Source: Oceanihabitans sp. IOP_32 (GTDB lineage: Bacteria; Bacteroidota; Bacteroidia; Flavobacteriales; Flavobacteriaceae). From it: 64,000 bases of DNA. Positions within the stretch are counted from its first letter, which is position 1; the number at the start of each line of letters is the position of its first letter. Below are positions 1 to 9,785 of the stretch, in pieces. Location: assembly GCF_009498295.1 (NCBI RefSeq), contig NZ_CP040813.1, positions 2,363,001 through 2,427,000 on the forward strand, in the 5' to 3' direction. The notes below the pieces were generated by a model. It was not told the origin of the DNA, did not search any database, and saw nothing but the letters and a program-made list of their open reading frames with translations. Made by a program: the position numbers and the translations under genes.

Positions 1-77
1 ATTTTTTAACTAAATTCTTAAAACACCAATGGTATGTTTATGGATTTAAAACTTATAGAATAGATTTTATAAAAAAC

Positions 78-1766
78 ATGAAAGAACTGAATAAATATAG
101 TAAGAGATTAACACAAGATGAGTCTCAACCAGCATCACAAGCCATGTTATATGCCGTTGGTTTGTCTGATGAAGATATGAAAAAAGCCCAAGTCGGTATT
201 GCCAGTACGGGGTACGATGGGAACCCGTGTAATATGCATCTAAACAATTTAGGGGCAGAAGTGAAAATAGAGTGTAACATTGCGGGCTTAGTTGGACTGG
301 GTTTTAATACTATAGGTGTTAGTGATGGTATTTCTATGGGGACTTCTGGAATGAACTATTCCTTAGTGTCTCGTGATATTATTGCAGATTCAATAGAAAC
401 GGTTATGCAAGCACAAAGTTATGATGCCTTGGTTTCTGTTGTAGGTTGCGATAAAAATATGCCAGGTGCTGTTATTGCTATGTTACGTTTAAATCGTCCA
501 TCTATAATGATGTATGGAGGCACCATTGCTTCAGGAAGTTATAAGGGCAAAAAATTAAATATTGTATCTGCTTTTGAAGCTCTAGGACAAAAAGTGGCTG
601 GAGAAATAGATGAAGATGAATATCGAGAAATTATAAAAAGAGCTATTCCAGGAGCGGGCGCTTGTGGCGGTATGTACACGGCCAATACTATGGCTTCTGC
701 TATAGAATGTATGGGCTTCGCCTTACCTTATAACTCGTCTATTCCAGCTGAAAATCCTAATAAATTATCAGAAAGCGAAAGAACAGCCATAGCGATTAAA
801 AATTTATTGGAACTCGATTTAAAACCTTTAGATATCATTTCAAAAAAATCTATTGAAAATGCCATTGCCATTGTAAATGCGCTTGGTGGGTCGACAAACG
901 CTGTTTTACACTTTTTAGCGATTGCGCATGCGGCTGATATAGAATTTACTTTAGCAGACTTTCAACGTGTAAGCGATAGAACGCCTTTAATAGCAGATTT
1001 AAAGCCTTCTGGAAAATATCTTATGGAAGATGTCCATGGCGTAGGAGGCACACCAGCCGTTATGAAATACCTTTTAGATAACGGGTATTTACACGGCGAT
1101 TGTTTAACCGTAACTGGAAAGACATTAGCAGAAAATTTAAAAGATGTTGAGCCTCTTGTTTTCGATAATGATGCTCAAGATGTTATACATCCTAAAGAAA
1201 AAGCCCTAAAATCTTCTGGGAATTTACAAATATTATATGGCAATCTCGCCCAAGAAGGTGCCGTGGCTAAAATTAGTGGAAATGAAGGTTTGGTTTTCGA
1301 AGGCAAGGCTGTGGTGTACGATGGCGAACAAGCTGCAAATACCGGGATTTCTAATGGCGAAGTGCAAAAAGGCGATGTTGTTGTGATTCGCTATGTAGGA
1401 CCTAGAGGGGGCCCAGGAATGCCAGAAATGTTAAAACCAACCTCACTTATTATGGGAGCTGGTTTGGGCAAATCTGTGGCACTTATTACCGATGGTCGTT
1501 TCTCTGGTGGAACTCACGGTTTTGTTGTAGGGCATATTTCTCCCGAAGCACAAGCAGGAGGTACCATAGGTTTATTAAAAACAGGAGATAAGATTAGAAT
1601 TAGTGCCGAAGATAATTCAATAAACGCACTTGTTTCTGATGAAGAATTAGCAAAAAGGCGAGCACAATGGACAGCTCCAAAATTGAAGCATAACAAAGGA
1701 ATATTATACAAATACGCAAAAACTGTCGCATCGGCTTCCAAAGGCTGTGTAACGGATGCGTTTTAA
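78..1766 (+). CDS. ilvD: Dihydroxy-acid dehydratase
   Basis: Dehydrates 2,3-dihydroxy-3-methylvalerate and 2,3-dihydroxyisovalerate to the 2-keto acids of isoleucine and valine; a cytosolic Fe-S enzyme. The 562 residues match the usual family length. Cluster cysteines are visible at C51 (GNPCNMH), C124 (GCDKNMPG, whose Lys is the metal-site lysine of the family) and C196 (GAGACGGMY), and the C-terminal [10 protein letters not shown] segment is present. It is the first visible gene of an ilvD-B-N-C-A run; only 77 bases lie upstream, so the promoter and any leader are probably outside the window or truncated. Its last codons abut the next gene (ilvB start about 10 bases after the stop), suggesting translational coupling. 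Confidence 0.97.
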   Translation: MKELNKYSKRLTQDESQPASQAMLYAVGLSDEDMKKAQVGIASTGYDGNPCNMHLNNLGAEVKIECNIAGLVGLGFNTIGVSDGISMGTSGMNYSLVSRDIIADSIETVMQAQSYDALVSVVGCDKNMPGAVIAMLRLNRPSIMMYGGTIASGSYKGKKLNIVSAFEALGQKVAGEIDEDEYREIIKRAIPGAGACGGMYTANTMASAIECMGFALPYNSSIPAENPNKLSESERTAIAIKNLLELDLKPLDIISKKSIENAIAIVNALGGSTNAVLHFLAIAHAADIEFTLADFQRVSDRTPLIADLKPSGKYLMEDVHGVGGTPAVMKYLLDNGYLHGDCLTVTGKTLAENLKDVEPLVFDNDAQDVIHPKEKALKSSGNLQILYGNLAQEGAVAKISGNEGLVFEGKAVVYDGEQAANTGISNGEVQKGDVVVIRYVGPRGGPGMPEMLKPTSLIMGAGLGKSVALITDGRFSGGTHGFVVGHISPEAQAGGTIGLLKTGDKIRISAEDNSINALVSDEELAKRRAQWTAPKLKHNKGILYKYAKTVASASKGCVTDAF

Positions 1767-1776
1767 TCTAAATGAT

Positions 1777-3510
1777 ATGGAAACAGAGACCATGACAAAA
1801 GCAAAGTATTTAGAGCAACCTAGTGCACGTATTACAGGATGCGAAGCGATAGTTAGATGTTTAATAGCTGAAGGTGTCGATATTCTTTATGGGTATCCGG
1901 GTGGCGCTATCATGCCAGTTTACGATGAGCTATTTAAATACCAAAACGAAATTCATCATGTATTAACACGTCACGAACAAGGTGCAGCACATGCTGCTCA
2001 GGGGTTTGCTAGAATTTCTGGTAGGGTTGGAGTGGCCTTGGCAACTTCGGGTCCAGGAGCTACCAACTTAATCACGGGAATTGCCGATGCACAAATAGAT
2101 TCTACTCCCTTAGTTTGTATTACTGGGCAAGTGGCTTCTCACTTATTGGGCAGTGACGCTTTTCAAGAGACTGATATTGTGGGGATTTCTACACCAGTAA
2201 CAAAATGGAATTGCCAAATAACCAAAGCTTCAGAAATCCCCGAGGTTTTAGCTAAAGCATTCTATATTGCCAGAAGCGGAAGACCAGGTCCTGTATTAAT
2301 CGATATTACAAAAGATGCACAGTTCGAGGAATTCGATTTTACGTATAAAAAGTGTACAGGCATTCGTAGTTATAATCCTGTGCCAGAAACAAAGATAGAG
2401 TCTGTTAAAGCGGCAGCAGAGCTAATTAACAAAGCAAAAAAACCAATGATTGTTTGGGGGCAAGGTGTTATTTTAGGTCATGCCGAGCAAGAACTTAAAG
2501 CTGTTGTAGAGAAAGCTGGTATTCCTGCGGCGTGGACTATTATGGGCGCTTCGGCGCTACCAACATCACATCCCTTAAATGTAGGAATGGTTGGTATGCA
2601 TGGAAACTATGGGCCTAATAAGTTAACTAACGAGTGCGATTTATTAATTGCCATCGGAATGCGTTTTGATGATCGTGTAACCGGAGACTTAAGTACCTAT
2701 GCAAAACAGGCAAAAGTGATTCATTTTGAAATCGATCCAGCCGAAGTAAATAAGAATGTACCTGCCGATGTCGCTGTTTTAGGAAACGCGAAAGACAGTT
2801 TAGCAAAACTACTTCCGTTTTTAAATGAGAATAAACATGAGGCCTGGCTTAAAGCATTTTCCGATTTATACGCTATCGAATACGAAAAGGTTATCAAAGA
2901 CGATCTTCATCCAACCAAAGAGGGGTTAACCATGGGAGAAGTTTTAAAAGAAATTAATACCCAGAGTGGTGGTAATGCGGCTATTGTAACAGATGTAGGG
3001 CAGCACCAAATGATTTCTTGCCGTTATTCTGAATTTAATAAAAGCAAAAGTAATATTACATCTGGAGGTTTGGGTACTATGGGTTTTGGATTACCAGCGG
3101 CCATTGGCGCTAAAATGGGCGCACCAGATCGCGAAGTGGTGGCTATTGTAGGAGATGGTGGTTTTCAAATGAATATTCAAGAATTGGGTACTATTTTTCA
3201 GCAAAAAGCGGCAGTTAAAATCGTGGTTTTAAATAATGAGTTTTTAGGAATGGTACGCCAATGGCAACAGTTGTTTTTCGATAAACGTTACGCATCTACC
3301 GAAATGACAAATCCTAATTTTATTGCTATTGCCGAAGGTTACGGTATAAAAGCCAGAAAAGTTGTAAAGCGCGACGAATTGGCCGATGCTGTTAAAGAAA
3401 TGATGGCTTCTAAAGAATCATACTTCTTAGAAGTGCGTGTAGAGAAAGAAGACAATGTGTTTCCAATGGTACCTTCAGGGGCATCGGTTTCAGACATACG
3501 TTTAAGCTAG
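1777..3510 (+). CDS. ilvB: Acetolactate synthase large (catalytic) subunit
   Basis: ThDP- and FAD-dependent condensation of pyruvate with pyruvate or 2-ketobutyrate, the first common step to valine, leucine and isoleucine. The ThDP glutamate lies in the YGYPGGAIMPVYDEL region near the N-terminus; the central FAD-domain signature GMVGMHG and the C-terminal ThDP motif GDGGFQMNIQEL ... NNEFLGMV are intact. Three in-frame ATGs exist: 1756 (inside ilvD), 1777 and 1792. I chose 1777 because it follows the ilvD stop and leaves a normal-length protein of about 577 residues; 1792 is also possible. It needs the ilvN product, which follows 91 bases downstream. Confidence 0.96.
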   Translation: METETMTKAKYLEQPSARITGCEAIVRCLIAEGVDILYGYPGGAIMPVYDELFKYQNEIHHVLTRHEQGAAHAAQGFARISGRVGVALATSGPGATNLITGIADAQIDSTPLVCITGQVASHLLGSDAFQETDIVGISTPVTKWNCQITKASEIPEVLAKAFYIARSGRPGPVLIDITKDAQFEEFDFTYKKCTGIRSYNPVPETKIESVKAAAELINKAKKPMIVWGQGVILGHAEQELKAVVEKAGIPAAWTIMGASALPTSHPLNVGMVGMHGNYGPNKLTNECDLLIAIGMRFDDRVTGDLSTYAKQAKVIHFEIDPAEVNKNVPADVAVLGNAKDSLAKLLPFLNENKHEAWLKAFSDLYAIEYEKVIKDDLHPTKEGLTMGEVLKEINTQSGGNAAIVTDVGQHQMISCRYSEFNKSKSNITSGGLGTMGFGLPAAIGAKMGAPDREVVAIVGDGGFQMNIQELGTIFQQKAAVKIVVLNNEFLGMVRQWQQLFFDKRYASTEMTNPNFIAIAEGYGIKARKVVKRDELADAVKEMMASKESYFLEVRVEKEDNVFPMVPSGASVSDIRLS

Positions 3511-3601
3511 ACATTTGGTTTTAATCGGCCTGTTTCATTTTAAAACAAGCACCGGAGACCATATAAAAAAAAGAAAATCATAGTTTGAAAATTCATTAAC
3601 A

Positions 3602-4132
3602 ATGAACGAAAATATAAAAACATACACGATTTCAATTTATACCGAGAACAACATCGGTTTACTAAATCGTATTTCTGCTATTTTTCAACGCAGACACATT
3701 AATATTGAAAGCTTAACCACATCGCAGTCGGAGATAGAAGGTGTAAACCGCTTTGTAATTGTTGTGAAAATCAACGAGCATCAAGCCAAGAAAATAGTTG
3801 GGCAATTTGAAAAACAGGTCGAAGTTATTCGCGCTTACTATCATGAGGAATCTGAGACGATTTATCAAGAATCGGGCATGTTTAAAATAAAGTCCGGTTT
3901 ATTGTTCGAAGAGCCTCAAATTCAAAATATTATCAAAGACAGTAATGCGCGAATAGTTACTGTAAATAAAAAGTTTTTTGTGCTTGAGAAATCGGGTAGG
4001 CGCGATGAAATAGAGTTGCTAAGGCGCGAATTAAGTGCTTTTGGAATTATGCAGTTTGTGCGTTCTGGTCGTATTGCAGTAACTAAAGAAGAGATGAAAA
4101 TAACCGAAATGCTTCAGGCATTTTCTAACTAA
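3602..4132 (+). CDS. ilvN: Acetolactate synthase small (regulatory) subunit
   Basis: Regulatory partner of IlvB that raises activity and carries valine feedback inhibition. The protein has 176 residues. An N-terminal ACT domain covers roughly residues 6-80 ([25 protein letters not shown], the typical glycine-containing ligand loop around NNIGLL, then RHINIESLT). A second small-subunit domain follows, with the [19 protein letters not shown] segment near residues 125-145. It is separated from ilvB by 91 bases and from ilvC by 20 bases, in the same operon. Start ATG at 3602 is the only sensible one. Confidence 0.95.
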   Translation: MNENIKTYTISIYTENNIGLLNRISAIFQRRHINIESLTTSQSEIEGVNRFVIVVKINEHQAKKIVGQFEKQVEVIRAYYHEESETIYQESGMFKIKSGLLFEEPQIQNIIKDSNARIVTVNKKFFVLEKSGRRDEIELLRRELSAFGIMQFVRSGRIAVTKEEMKITEMLQAFSN

Positions 4133-4152
4133 TAAAAACAATTAAATATAAT

Positions 4153-5628
4153 ATGGGAAATTATTTTAACACCCTTTCATTAAGAGATAAATTAAAACAA
4201 TTAGGAAAATGTAGATTTATGGACGCTTCAGAGTTTGAAGATGGCGTAAATGTTTTAAAAGGAAAAAAAATAGTTGTTATTGGTTGTGGTGCGCAAGGCT
4301 TAAATCAAGGTTTAAACATGCGCGATTCAGGATTAGATATTGCTTACGCCCTGCGTGATGCTGCTATTGCAGAAAAACGAGCGTCTTATGTTAATGCTAC
4401 CGAAAATGGTTTTACTGTAGGAACTTATCAAGAGCTTATCCCAACAGCAGATTTAGTCTTAAATTTAACACCAGATAAACAGCATACTAATGTTGTAAAT
4501 ACCGTGATGCCACTCATGAAAAAAGGGGCCACCTTATCGTATTCTCACGGCTTTAATATTGTTGAAGAAGGTATTCAAATTCGTGAAGATCTCACCGTAA
4601 TTATGGTAGCGCCTAAGTGCCCAGGTACCGAGGTTAGAGAGGAGTATAAAAGAGGTTTTGGAGTGCCAACGCTTATTGCAGTGCACGAAGAAAACGATCC
4701 AGAAGGTAAAGGTTGGGCACAAGCAAAAGCCTATGCCGTAGCCACTGGAGGAGATAAAGCTGGTGTTTTAGAGTCTTCTTTTATTGCTGAGGTAAAAAGT
4801 GATTTAATGGGAGAGCAAACCATTCTTTGCGGCTTGTTACAAACAGGTTCCATATTGTGCTTCGATAAAATGACTCAAGAAGGTATAGAACCAGGTTATG
4901 CTTCAAAATTAATTCAATACGGATGGGAAACCATTACCGAAGGTCTTAAATATGGTGGGATTACAAACATGATGGATCGTTTGTCTAATCCTGCTAAAAT
5001 TAAAGCCTTTGAATTATCTGAGGAATTAAAAGATATTATGCGTCCGTTATTCCAAAAACACATGGACGACATTATTGAAGGTCGTTTCTCTAAGGGTATG
5101 ATGGAAGATTGGGCCAATGACGATAAAGACTTATTAACTTGGAGAGCTGAAACTGCTGAAACAGCGTTTGAAAAAACACCTGCTGGAAATATGGAAATTT
5201 CAGAACAGGAGTACTACGATAACGGCGTTTTAATGATGGCTATGGTAAGAGCAGGAGTAGAATTGGCTTTTGAAGCCATGACCGATTCTGGAATTATTGA
5301 TGCCTCTGCATACTACGAATCATTGCACGAAACCCCGCTAATTGCGAACACGATTGCTAGAAAGAAATTATACGAAATGAATAGTGTGATTTCAGATACC
5401 GCCGAGTACGGTTGCTATTTATTTGATCATGCTTGTAAACCTCTATTAGCAGATTTCATGAAAACGGTTGATACGAGCGTTATAGGTAAAACCTATGCGG
5501 CCGATAATGGCGAAGGCGTAGATAATGCAAGGTTAATTGAAGTTAATGAAGCCTTAAGAAACCACCCCGTTGAAAAGGTTGGGGCGTTTTTAAGAGCTTC
5601 AATGACAGCCATGAAACCAATAGTTTAA
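4153..5628 (+). CDS. ilvC: Ketol-acid reductoisomerase, long class II type
   Basis: NADPH-dependent isomeroreduction of acetolactate and acetohydroxybutyrate. At 491 residues it is the long form with duplicated C-terminal domain, and it follows the E. coli protein almost collinearly from [21 protein letters not shown] onward. The Rossmann motif is [17 protein letters not shown], and the following [12 protein letters not shown] carries the arginines that select NADPH in that family. Mg-binding and catalytic segments ([19 protein letters not shown]) are present. It is fourth in the ilv operon, followed after 14 bases by a perfect 14-bp inverted repeat and then ilvA. Confidence 0.97.
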   Translation: MGNYFNTLSLRDKLKQLGKCRFMDASEFEDGVNVLKGKKIVVIGCGAQGLNQGLNMRDSGLDIAYALRDAAIAEKRASYVNATENGFTVGTYQELIPTADLVLNLTPDKQHTNVVNTVMPLMKKGATLSYSHGFNIVEEGIQIREDLTVIMVAPKCPGTEVREEYKRGFGVPTLIAVHEENDPEGKGWAQAKAYAVATGGDKAGVLESSFIAEVKSDLMGEQTILCGLLQTGSILCFDKMTQEGIEPGYASKLIQYGWETITEGLKYGGITNMMDRLSNPAKIKAFELSEELKDIMRPLFQKHMDDIIEGRFSKGMMEDWANDDKDLLTWRAETAETAFEKTPAGNMEISEQEYYDNGVLMMAMVRAGVELAFEAMTDSGIIDASAYYESLHETPLIANTIARKKLYEMNSVISDTAEYGCYLFDHACKPLLADFMKTVDTSVIGKTYAADNGEGVDNARLIEVNEALRNHPVEKVGAFLRASMTAMKPIV

Positions 5629-5642
5629 AATATAATATGACG

Positions 5643-5685
5643 CTGCAAGGTTTTAATTACTATTGTTAGATTTAAAACCTTGCAG
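5643..5685 (+). repeat. Perfect 14-bp inverted repeat between ilvC and ilvA
   Basis: CTGCAAGGTTTTAA at 5643-5656 is the exact reverse complement of 5672-5685, leaving a 15-nt loop. No T-run follows, so it is not a standard intrinsic terminator. It could be an RNA stem that stabilises the upstream message or tunes read-through into ilvA. Function is inference. Confidence 0.7.
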
Positions 5686-5704
5686 TTCACTAAAAACACA
5701 TTGA

Positions 5705-6970
5705 ATGAATAAGGAAAAAACCACTTATTTTCCTAATATTAGTGATATCAAGCTAGCGGCCGATAATATTAAAAAAATATCGACAGTTACACCTTTAAGC
5801 CATAGTTTAAGATATTCAGATGCGCATCAAGCCCATATTTATTTTAAGCGCGAAGATTTACAACAAGTACGGTCGTACAAAATTAGAGGTGCCTACAACA
5901 AAATAAGTTCTTTATCAAAAGAACAAGCGCAAAAAGGTGTGGTTTGTGCCAGTGCTGGAAATCATGCTCAGGGTGTGGCCTTGTCTTGTAAGTTGTTAAA
6001 AATTAAAGGTGTTATTTTTATGCCAGCACCTACACCAAATCAAAAAGTAGAGCAAGTAAAGCTTTTTGGTGGCGACTATGTTACCATTGTTTTGGAAGGC
6101 GATACGTTCGACGATGCTTACCATCTCGCAGTAAATGAATGCGAAAAAACACATAAAACATTTATTCATCCTTTTGATGATAAGAAGGTTATAGAAGGAC
6201 AAGCCACTATTGCCTTAGAAATTTTAGAACAGGCCACCGAACCTATCGATTATGTTTTTGTGGCTATTGGTGGTGGCGGATTAGCGTCTGGTTTATCTAC
6301 TGTTTTTAAACAGCTTTCCCCAAAAACTAAAATTATTGGTGTTGAGCCAGAAGGCGCACCTTCTATGTCTGTGTCTATTAAAAACAATAAAAATACAACT
6401 TTAGAACACATCGAGAAGTTTGTCGATGGTGCTGCAGTGAAACGCGTTGGCGATTTAACATTTGCTATCTGTCAGCAAAATCTAGATGAAACCATAAGCA
6501 TTCCCGAAGGAAAAGTGTGCCAAACCATTTTAGATCTGTATAATAAAGATGCTATTGTGGTCGAGCCTGCGGGAGCTTTAAGTATTTCGGCATTAGATTT
6601 TTATGCTGATGAAATAAAAGGTAAAAACGTGGTTTGTGTTATAAGTGGCAGTAATAACGATATCACGAGAACCTCCGAAATTAAAGAACGGGCCTTGTTA
6701 TATGCTAATTTAAAGCATTATTTTATTGTTAAATTCCCTCAACGTGCTGGTGCTTTAAAAGAATTTGTGGTGGATATTCTGGGAGAGAACGACGACATTA
6801 CCTATTTTCAATACGCTAAAAAAACCAATCGCGAAAATGGAGCAGCCGTTGTTGGTATTCGTTTAAAATCTGCGGACGACTTAGAACCCCTAATTACAAA
6901 AATGAAAAAGCGTAATTTTTATGGCGATTACTTGAACAATAAGCCAGACTTGTTTCAATTTTTGGTGTAA
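5705..6970 (+). CDS. ilvA: Threonine ammonia-lyase (threonine deaminase), biosynthetic
   Basis: PLP enzyme that deaminates threonine to 2-ketobutyrate, committing carbon to isoleucine. The protein has 421 residues. The PLP lysine is K59 in RSYKIRGAYN; the glycine-rich phosphate loop is AIGGGGLASGL near residue 190. The C-terminal ~90 residues, from about KHYFIVKFPQRAGALKEF, form a single ACT-like regulatory domain, shorter than the two-domain tail of the E. coli enzyme. That fits feedback control by isoleucine but with a one-domain sensor. It is the last gene of the ilv operon; a terminator-like hairpin lies about 105 bases downstream. Confidence 0.95.
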   Translation: MNKEKTTYFPNISDIKLAADNIKKISTVTPLSHSLRYSDAHQAHIYFKREDLQQVRSYKIRGAYNKISSLSKEQAQKGVVCASAGNHAQGVALSCKLLKIKGVIFMPAPTPNQKVEQVKLFGGDYVTIVLEGDTFDDAYHLAVNECEKTHKTFIHPFDDKKVIEGQATIALEILEQATEPIDYVFVAIGGGGLASGLSTVFKQLSPKTKIIGVEPEGAPSMSVSIKNNKNTTLEHIEKFVDGAAVKRVGDLTFAICQQNLDETISIPEGKVCQTILDLYNKDAIVVEPAGALSISALDFYADEIKGKNVVCVISGSNNDITRTSEIKERALLYANLKHYFIVKFPQRAGALKEFVVDILGENDDITYFQYAKKTNRENGAAVVGIRLKSADDLEPLITKMKKRNFYGDYLNNKPDLFQFLV

Positions 6971-7074
6971 TGGTAAAAAAAACGATAATTTCTTGTCTGG
7001 AGGAATAGACTGTTAGAACAACCTAGGGTTTAGTCCTTATCTCAAGCTAAAGCGACATCCACGAATTTTTATTT

Positions 7075-7109
7075 AAGCTACTGCCTTAAAAGGTCGGTAG
7101 CTTTTTTTG
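7075..7109 (+). terminator. Intrinsic terminator after the ilv operon
   Basis: AAGCTAC (7075-7081) pairs with GTAGCTT (7097-7103), with further CC/GG pairing across a one-pair mismatch, followed by a run of seven Ts. It closes transcription from ilvA about 105 bases past its stop. Confidence 0.75.
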
Positions 7110-7693
7110 TGCAGTAAAATTACGGTGATTAAAATATAACTACGCAGTGTTTTAAAAACCTCAGTCTTTTTCCAACTAACCTAATTATACCAAATTAACC
7201 ATGTCGTGTCGCCTATAATACGTTTACTCACATCTTTCTATGTTATAAATAGGTGTTCATGATGTGCTTCGCAGTTCTGTTTCGCTCGTATTTCGGTATA
7301 TCATAAAACCATAACTTTGGCTATGCTTTGATTTTAGCTCACGCCCATATTATAGTAAAATAACGAGTTCGTGAATCTGTGATTTCTATCTCTTCTGAAC
7401 AAAAAATAGCTCAAATTAACAATACGACATTTCAAAATTAGATTGGTGTTATGTTATAAGCATAGATGTTAAATGTATGTCTTAAACATTGCTTTTTAAA
7501 TCGTAGAGCAATTCTTAAGTTTAAAATTAACGACATAAAATTAACAATCGAAAACGTTTTAGTATTGAATATCGTAATAACACATTATTAGAAGTTTAGG
7601 AATATCATATAAATGAAAATAAATTCTAGTATTTTAAAAATAGTTTTAGTGAAAACTCATACTTTAGAGAGTACAAAACACTATATTTTAGAT
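7110..7693. other. Intergenic stretch without a recognisable gene
   Basis: About 580 AT-rich bases between the ilv terminator and the aldehyde dehydrogenase. Frames are short and interrupted and no RNA gene was recognised. An in-frame ATG at 7613 would lengthen the downstream protein by 27 residues, but those residues look unlike the family N-terminus. Confidence 0.5.
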
Positions 7694-9286
7694 ATGAAAA
7701 CGACTTTTTTAGAAATTCCAGAACCATACAAGATAACATCTTTAACGCATCAAAAGAGCTATTTAGTCGATGGGGAGTTAAAACCTTGGCACGGTGAGAT
7801 GGAAGAGATATATTCTACTATTTCTTCTACAGAAAACTATGCGCCTACATTTTTAGGAACCATTCCGAAGTTAGGCGAAAAAGAGGCTTTAGAGGCCTTG
7901 AATTCGGCCAGTTCTGCCTATAATAATGGTCAAGGTTTATGGCCAACCATGAAGGTGATAGACAGAATTGCCTGCATGGAGAAGTTTGTTGAACAAATGA
8001 AAACTAAGCGCGATGAGGTGGTTAAACTTTTAATGTGGGAAATAGGTAAAAACCTCCCAGATTCCGAGAAGGAATTTGATAGAACGATAGACTATATTTA
8101 CGACACGATTGAAGCTTATAAGCAAATTGATAGAAACTCGGCAAAATTCGAAAAACACGCTGGGGTTAATGCGCATATTCGTCGAGGTCCCTTGGGTGTA
8201 GTTTTGTGTTTAGGACCTTACAACTATCCACTTAACGAAACCTTTACTTTGCTTATTCCAGCCCTCATTATGGGTAATGCTGTTATCTTTAAACCTGCAA
8301 AAATTGGCGTTTTATTAATTTCGCCTTTAATGGAGGCTTTTCAAAATAGTTTCCCAAAAGGGGTGGTGAATATTGTATTTGGCCGCGGACGCGTTTTAGC
8401 TAATCCTATCATGGCCTCTGGTAAAATAGACGTATTAGCCTTAATAGGGGGTAGTGCCTCTGCCAATGCACTACAGGCCGTGCATCCTAAAGGAAATCGA
8501 CTGCGAATGGTTTTAGGTTTAGAAGCTAAAAATCCAGCCATTATTTTACCCGATGCCGATTTAGATTTGGCTGTAGAAGAGTGTATTGCAGGAACATTGT
8601 CTTTTAACGGGCAACGCTGTACAGCACTTAAAGTATTATACGTTCACGAGTCTATAGTAGACGAGTTTAATAAACGTTTTACCGAAAAAGTAGACGCGCT
8701 TAAATTTGGAAATCCTTGGGAAGCGGGTGCTAAATTAACTCCACTTCCGGAGGCTAACAAACCAGCCTATATTCAAGAATTAATTGACGATGCCCTAAAC
8801 AAAGGCGCAAAAAAATTGAATGAAAAAGGTGGTAAAACAACTCCTAATTATATATTTCCTGCGGTACTTTATCCAGTATCAAAAGATATGAGGGTCTTTC
8901 AAGAAGAGCAATTTGGCCCTGTAATTCCTATCGTGCCTTTTAAAGATATAAATACACCTTTAGATGATATGGCGCAGTCTAATTACGGGCAGCAGGTAAG
9001 TCTGTTTGGTACAAATATAGAAACGCTTTCTCCTTTAATCGATACCCTGGTTAACTTAGTGTGCCGCGTAAACTTAAATAGCTCTTGCCAACGTGGGCCA
9101 GACGTCTATCCTTTTACAGGTAGAAAAGACTCGGCTTATGGTACGCTAAGTGTACACGATGCGCTGCGTTCGTTCTCAATAAGAACCTTTGTAGCCTCAA
9201 AAGATAACGCTTATAACAACGAGATCTTAAAAGGCTTATTAGAGAAAAAAGCCTCTAATTTTATAAGTACAGATTATATTTTATAG
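7694..9286 (+). CDS. gapN: NADP-dependent glyceraldehyde-3-phosphate dehydrogenase-like aldehyde dehydrogenase
   Basis: Probably oxidises glyceraldehyde 3-phosphate directly to 3-phosphoglycerate, giving NADPH without ATP. The ~530-residue protein has the aldehyde dehydrogenase fold: coenzyme segment [14 protein letters not shown] ... [10 protein letters not shown], catalytic cysteine in [10 protein letters not shown], and C-terminal [14 protein letters not shown] start it at ATG 7694 ([13 protein letters not shown]) rather than 7613, because the upstream 27 residues show no family character. Odd point: where most family members have an ELGGK-type motif carrying the general-base Glu, this protein reads LGLEAKNP, with the Glu two residues later. 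Substrate identity is therefore family-based inference. It is monocistronic, with a strong terminator downstream. Confidence 0.8.
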   Translation: MKTTFLEIPEPYKITSLTHQKSYLVDGELKPWHGEMEEIYSTISSTENYAPTFLGTIPKLGEKEALEALNSASSAYNNGQGLWPTMKVIDRIACMEKFVEQMKTKRDEVVKLLMWEIGKNLPDSEKEFDRTIDYIYDTIEAYKQIDRNSAKFEKHAGVNAHIRRGPLGVVLCLGPYNYPLNETFTLLIPALIMGNAVIFKPAKIGVLLISPLMEAFQNSFPKGVVNIVFGRGRVLANPIMASGKIDVLALIGGSASANALQAVHPKGNRLRMVLGLEAKNPAIILPDADLDLAVEECIAGTLSFNGQRCTALKVLYVHESIVDEFNKRFTEKVDALKFGNPWEAGAKLTPLPEANKPAYIQELIDDALNKGAKKLNEKGGKTTPNYIFPAVLYPVSKDMRVFQEEQFGPVIPIVPFKDINTPLDDMAQSNYGQQVSLFGTNIETLSPLIDTLVNLVCRVNLNSSCQRGPDVYPFTGRKDSAYGTLSVHDALRSFSIRTFVASKDNAYNNEILKGLLEKKASNFISTDYIL

Positions 9287-9314
9287 GTTTCATTTTAAAA
9301 ACACTTAAAAATCA

Positions 9315-9357
9315 CCCTCTTTTTATTGCATAATTGTAGATGAAAAGAGGGTTTTTT
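9315..9357 (+). terminator. Intrinsic terminator after gapN
   Basis: CCCTCTTTT (9315-9323) pairs exactly with AAAAGAGGG (9343-9351), followed by six Ts. It insulates gapN from the arginine operon leader that begins about 80 bases later. Confidence 0.85.
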
Positions 9358-9434
9358 GTAAGATTTTAATAATTATTGAAATTAATTAAGCTTTTTATGA
9401 AGTTAAAATCAATTTAATTAATAAATTTACAACC

Positions 9435-9503
9435 ATGAAAACAATTAAAAGTAAAATACGTACGTTTTTTCCCGCCATGCGCTTTCGCATGCGCCGCCGC
9501 TAA
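9435..9503 (+). CDS. Putative arginine-operon leader peptide (22 residues, Arg-rich end)
   Basis: A 22-codon frame starting ATG AAA ACA and ending RFRMRRR before a TAA stop. Six of 22 residues are arginine; five of the last seven codons are Arg, and all five are CGC. It lies 280 bases before the first gene of the arginine operon and just after the gapN terminator. This is what a ribosome-mediated attenuation leader is expected to look like. A perfect hairpin, CATGCG-CTTT-CGCATG (9476-9491), overlaps the Arg codons, so a stalled ribosome would block it. The peptide and its position are seen; the regulatory role is inferred. Confidence 0.6.
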   Translation: MKTIKSKIRTFFPAMRFRMRRR

Positions 9504-9553
9504 TTCTTCTACTTAGCCTATAAATCGTCACGTTTCATTTTATTTTTTTAATC

Positions 9554-9649
9554 ATGTTTACATCACAGCTTACAAATCAGATCAAAAACCTTACTATGTT
9601 CACAAATAGTAGGTATTCTGTACGCTATTTCTTCACTCGTCGCCCGTAA
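9554..9649 (+). CDS. Possible second Arg-containing leader peptide (31 residues)
   Basis: A second short frame, 50 bases after the first leader, ending SRYSVRYFFTRRP before TAA. Four of its last twelve codons are arginine (AGG, CGC, CGT, CGC). An internal ATG at 9596 would give a 17-residue version that keeps all four. It could be a second sensing peptide in tandem, or chance. The 136 bases between it and the acyltransferase gene contain a small stem (GATTTT/AAAATC near 9758-9772) but no clear terminator. Confidence 0.35.
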   Translation: MFTSQLTNQIKNLTMFTNSRYSVRYFFTRRP

Positions 9650-9785
9650 GGGTACGGTATATATTTAGAACTTAGGTGTGTCCGGTTCAGCTTCTCAAAA
9701 TTAAATAAATTAAAGTTCAATCAACAAAATCTAAACACTACAACGCTTAGATGGTAATAGATTTTTTGAAAATCACACATAACTA

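Noticed and set aside
29-49. Six-codon frame before ilvD as a branched-chain leader
   Set aside because: Very short with one Val, one Leu and one Ile; the true leader may lie outside the window.
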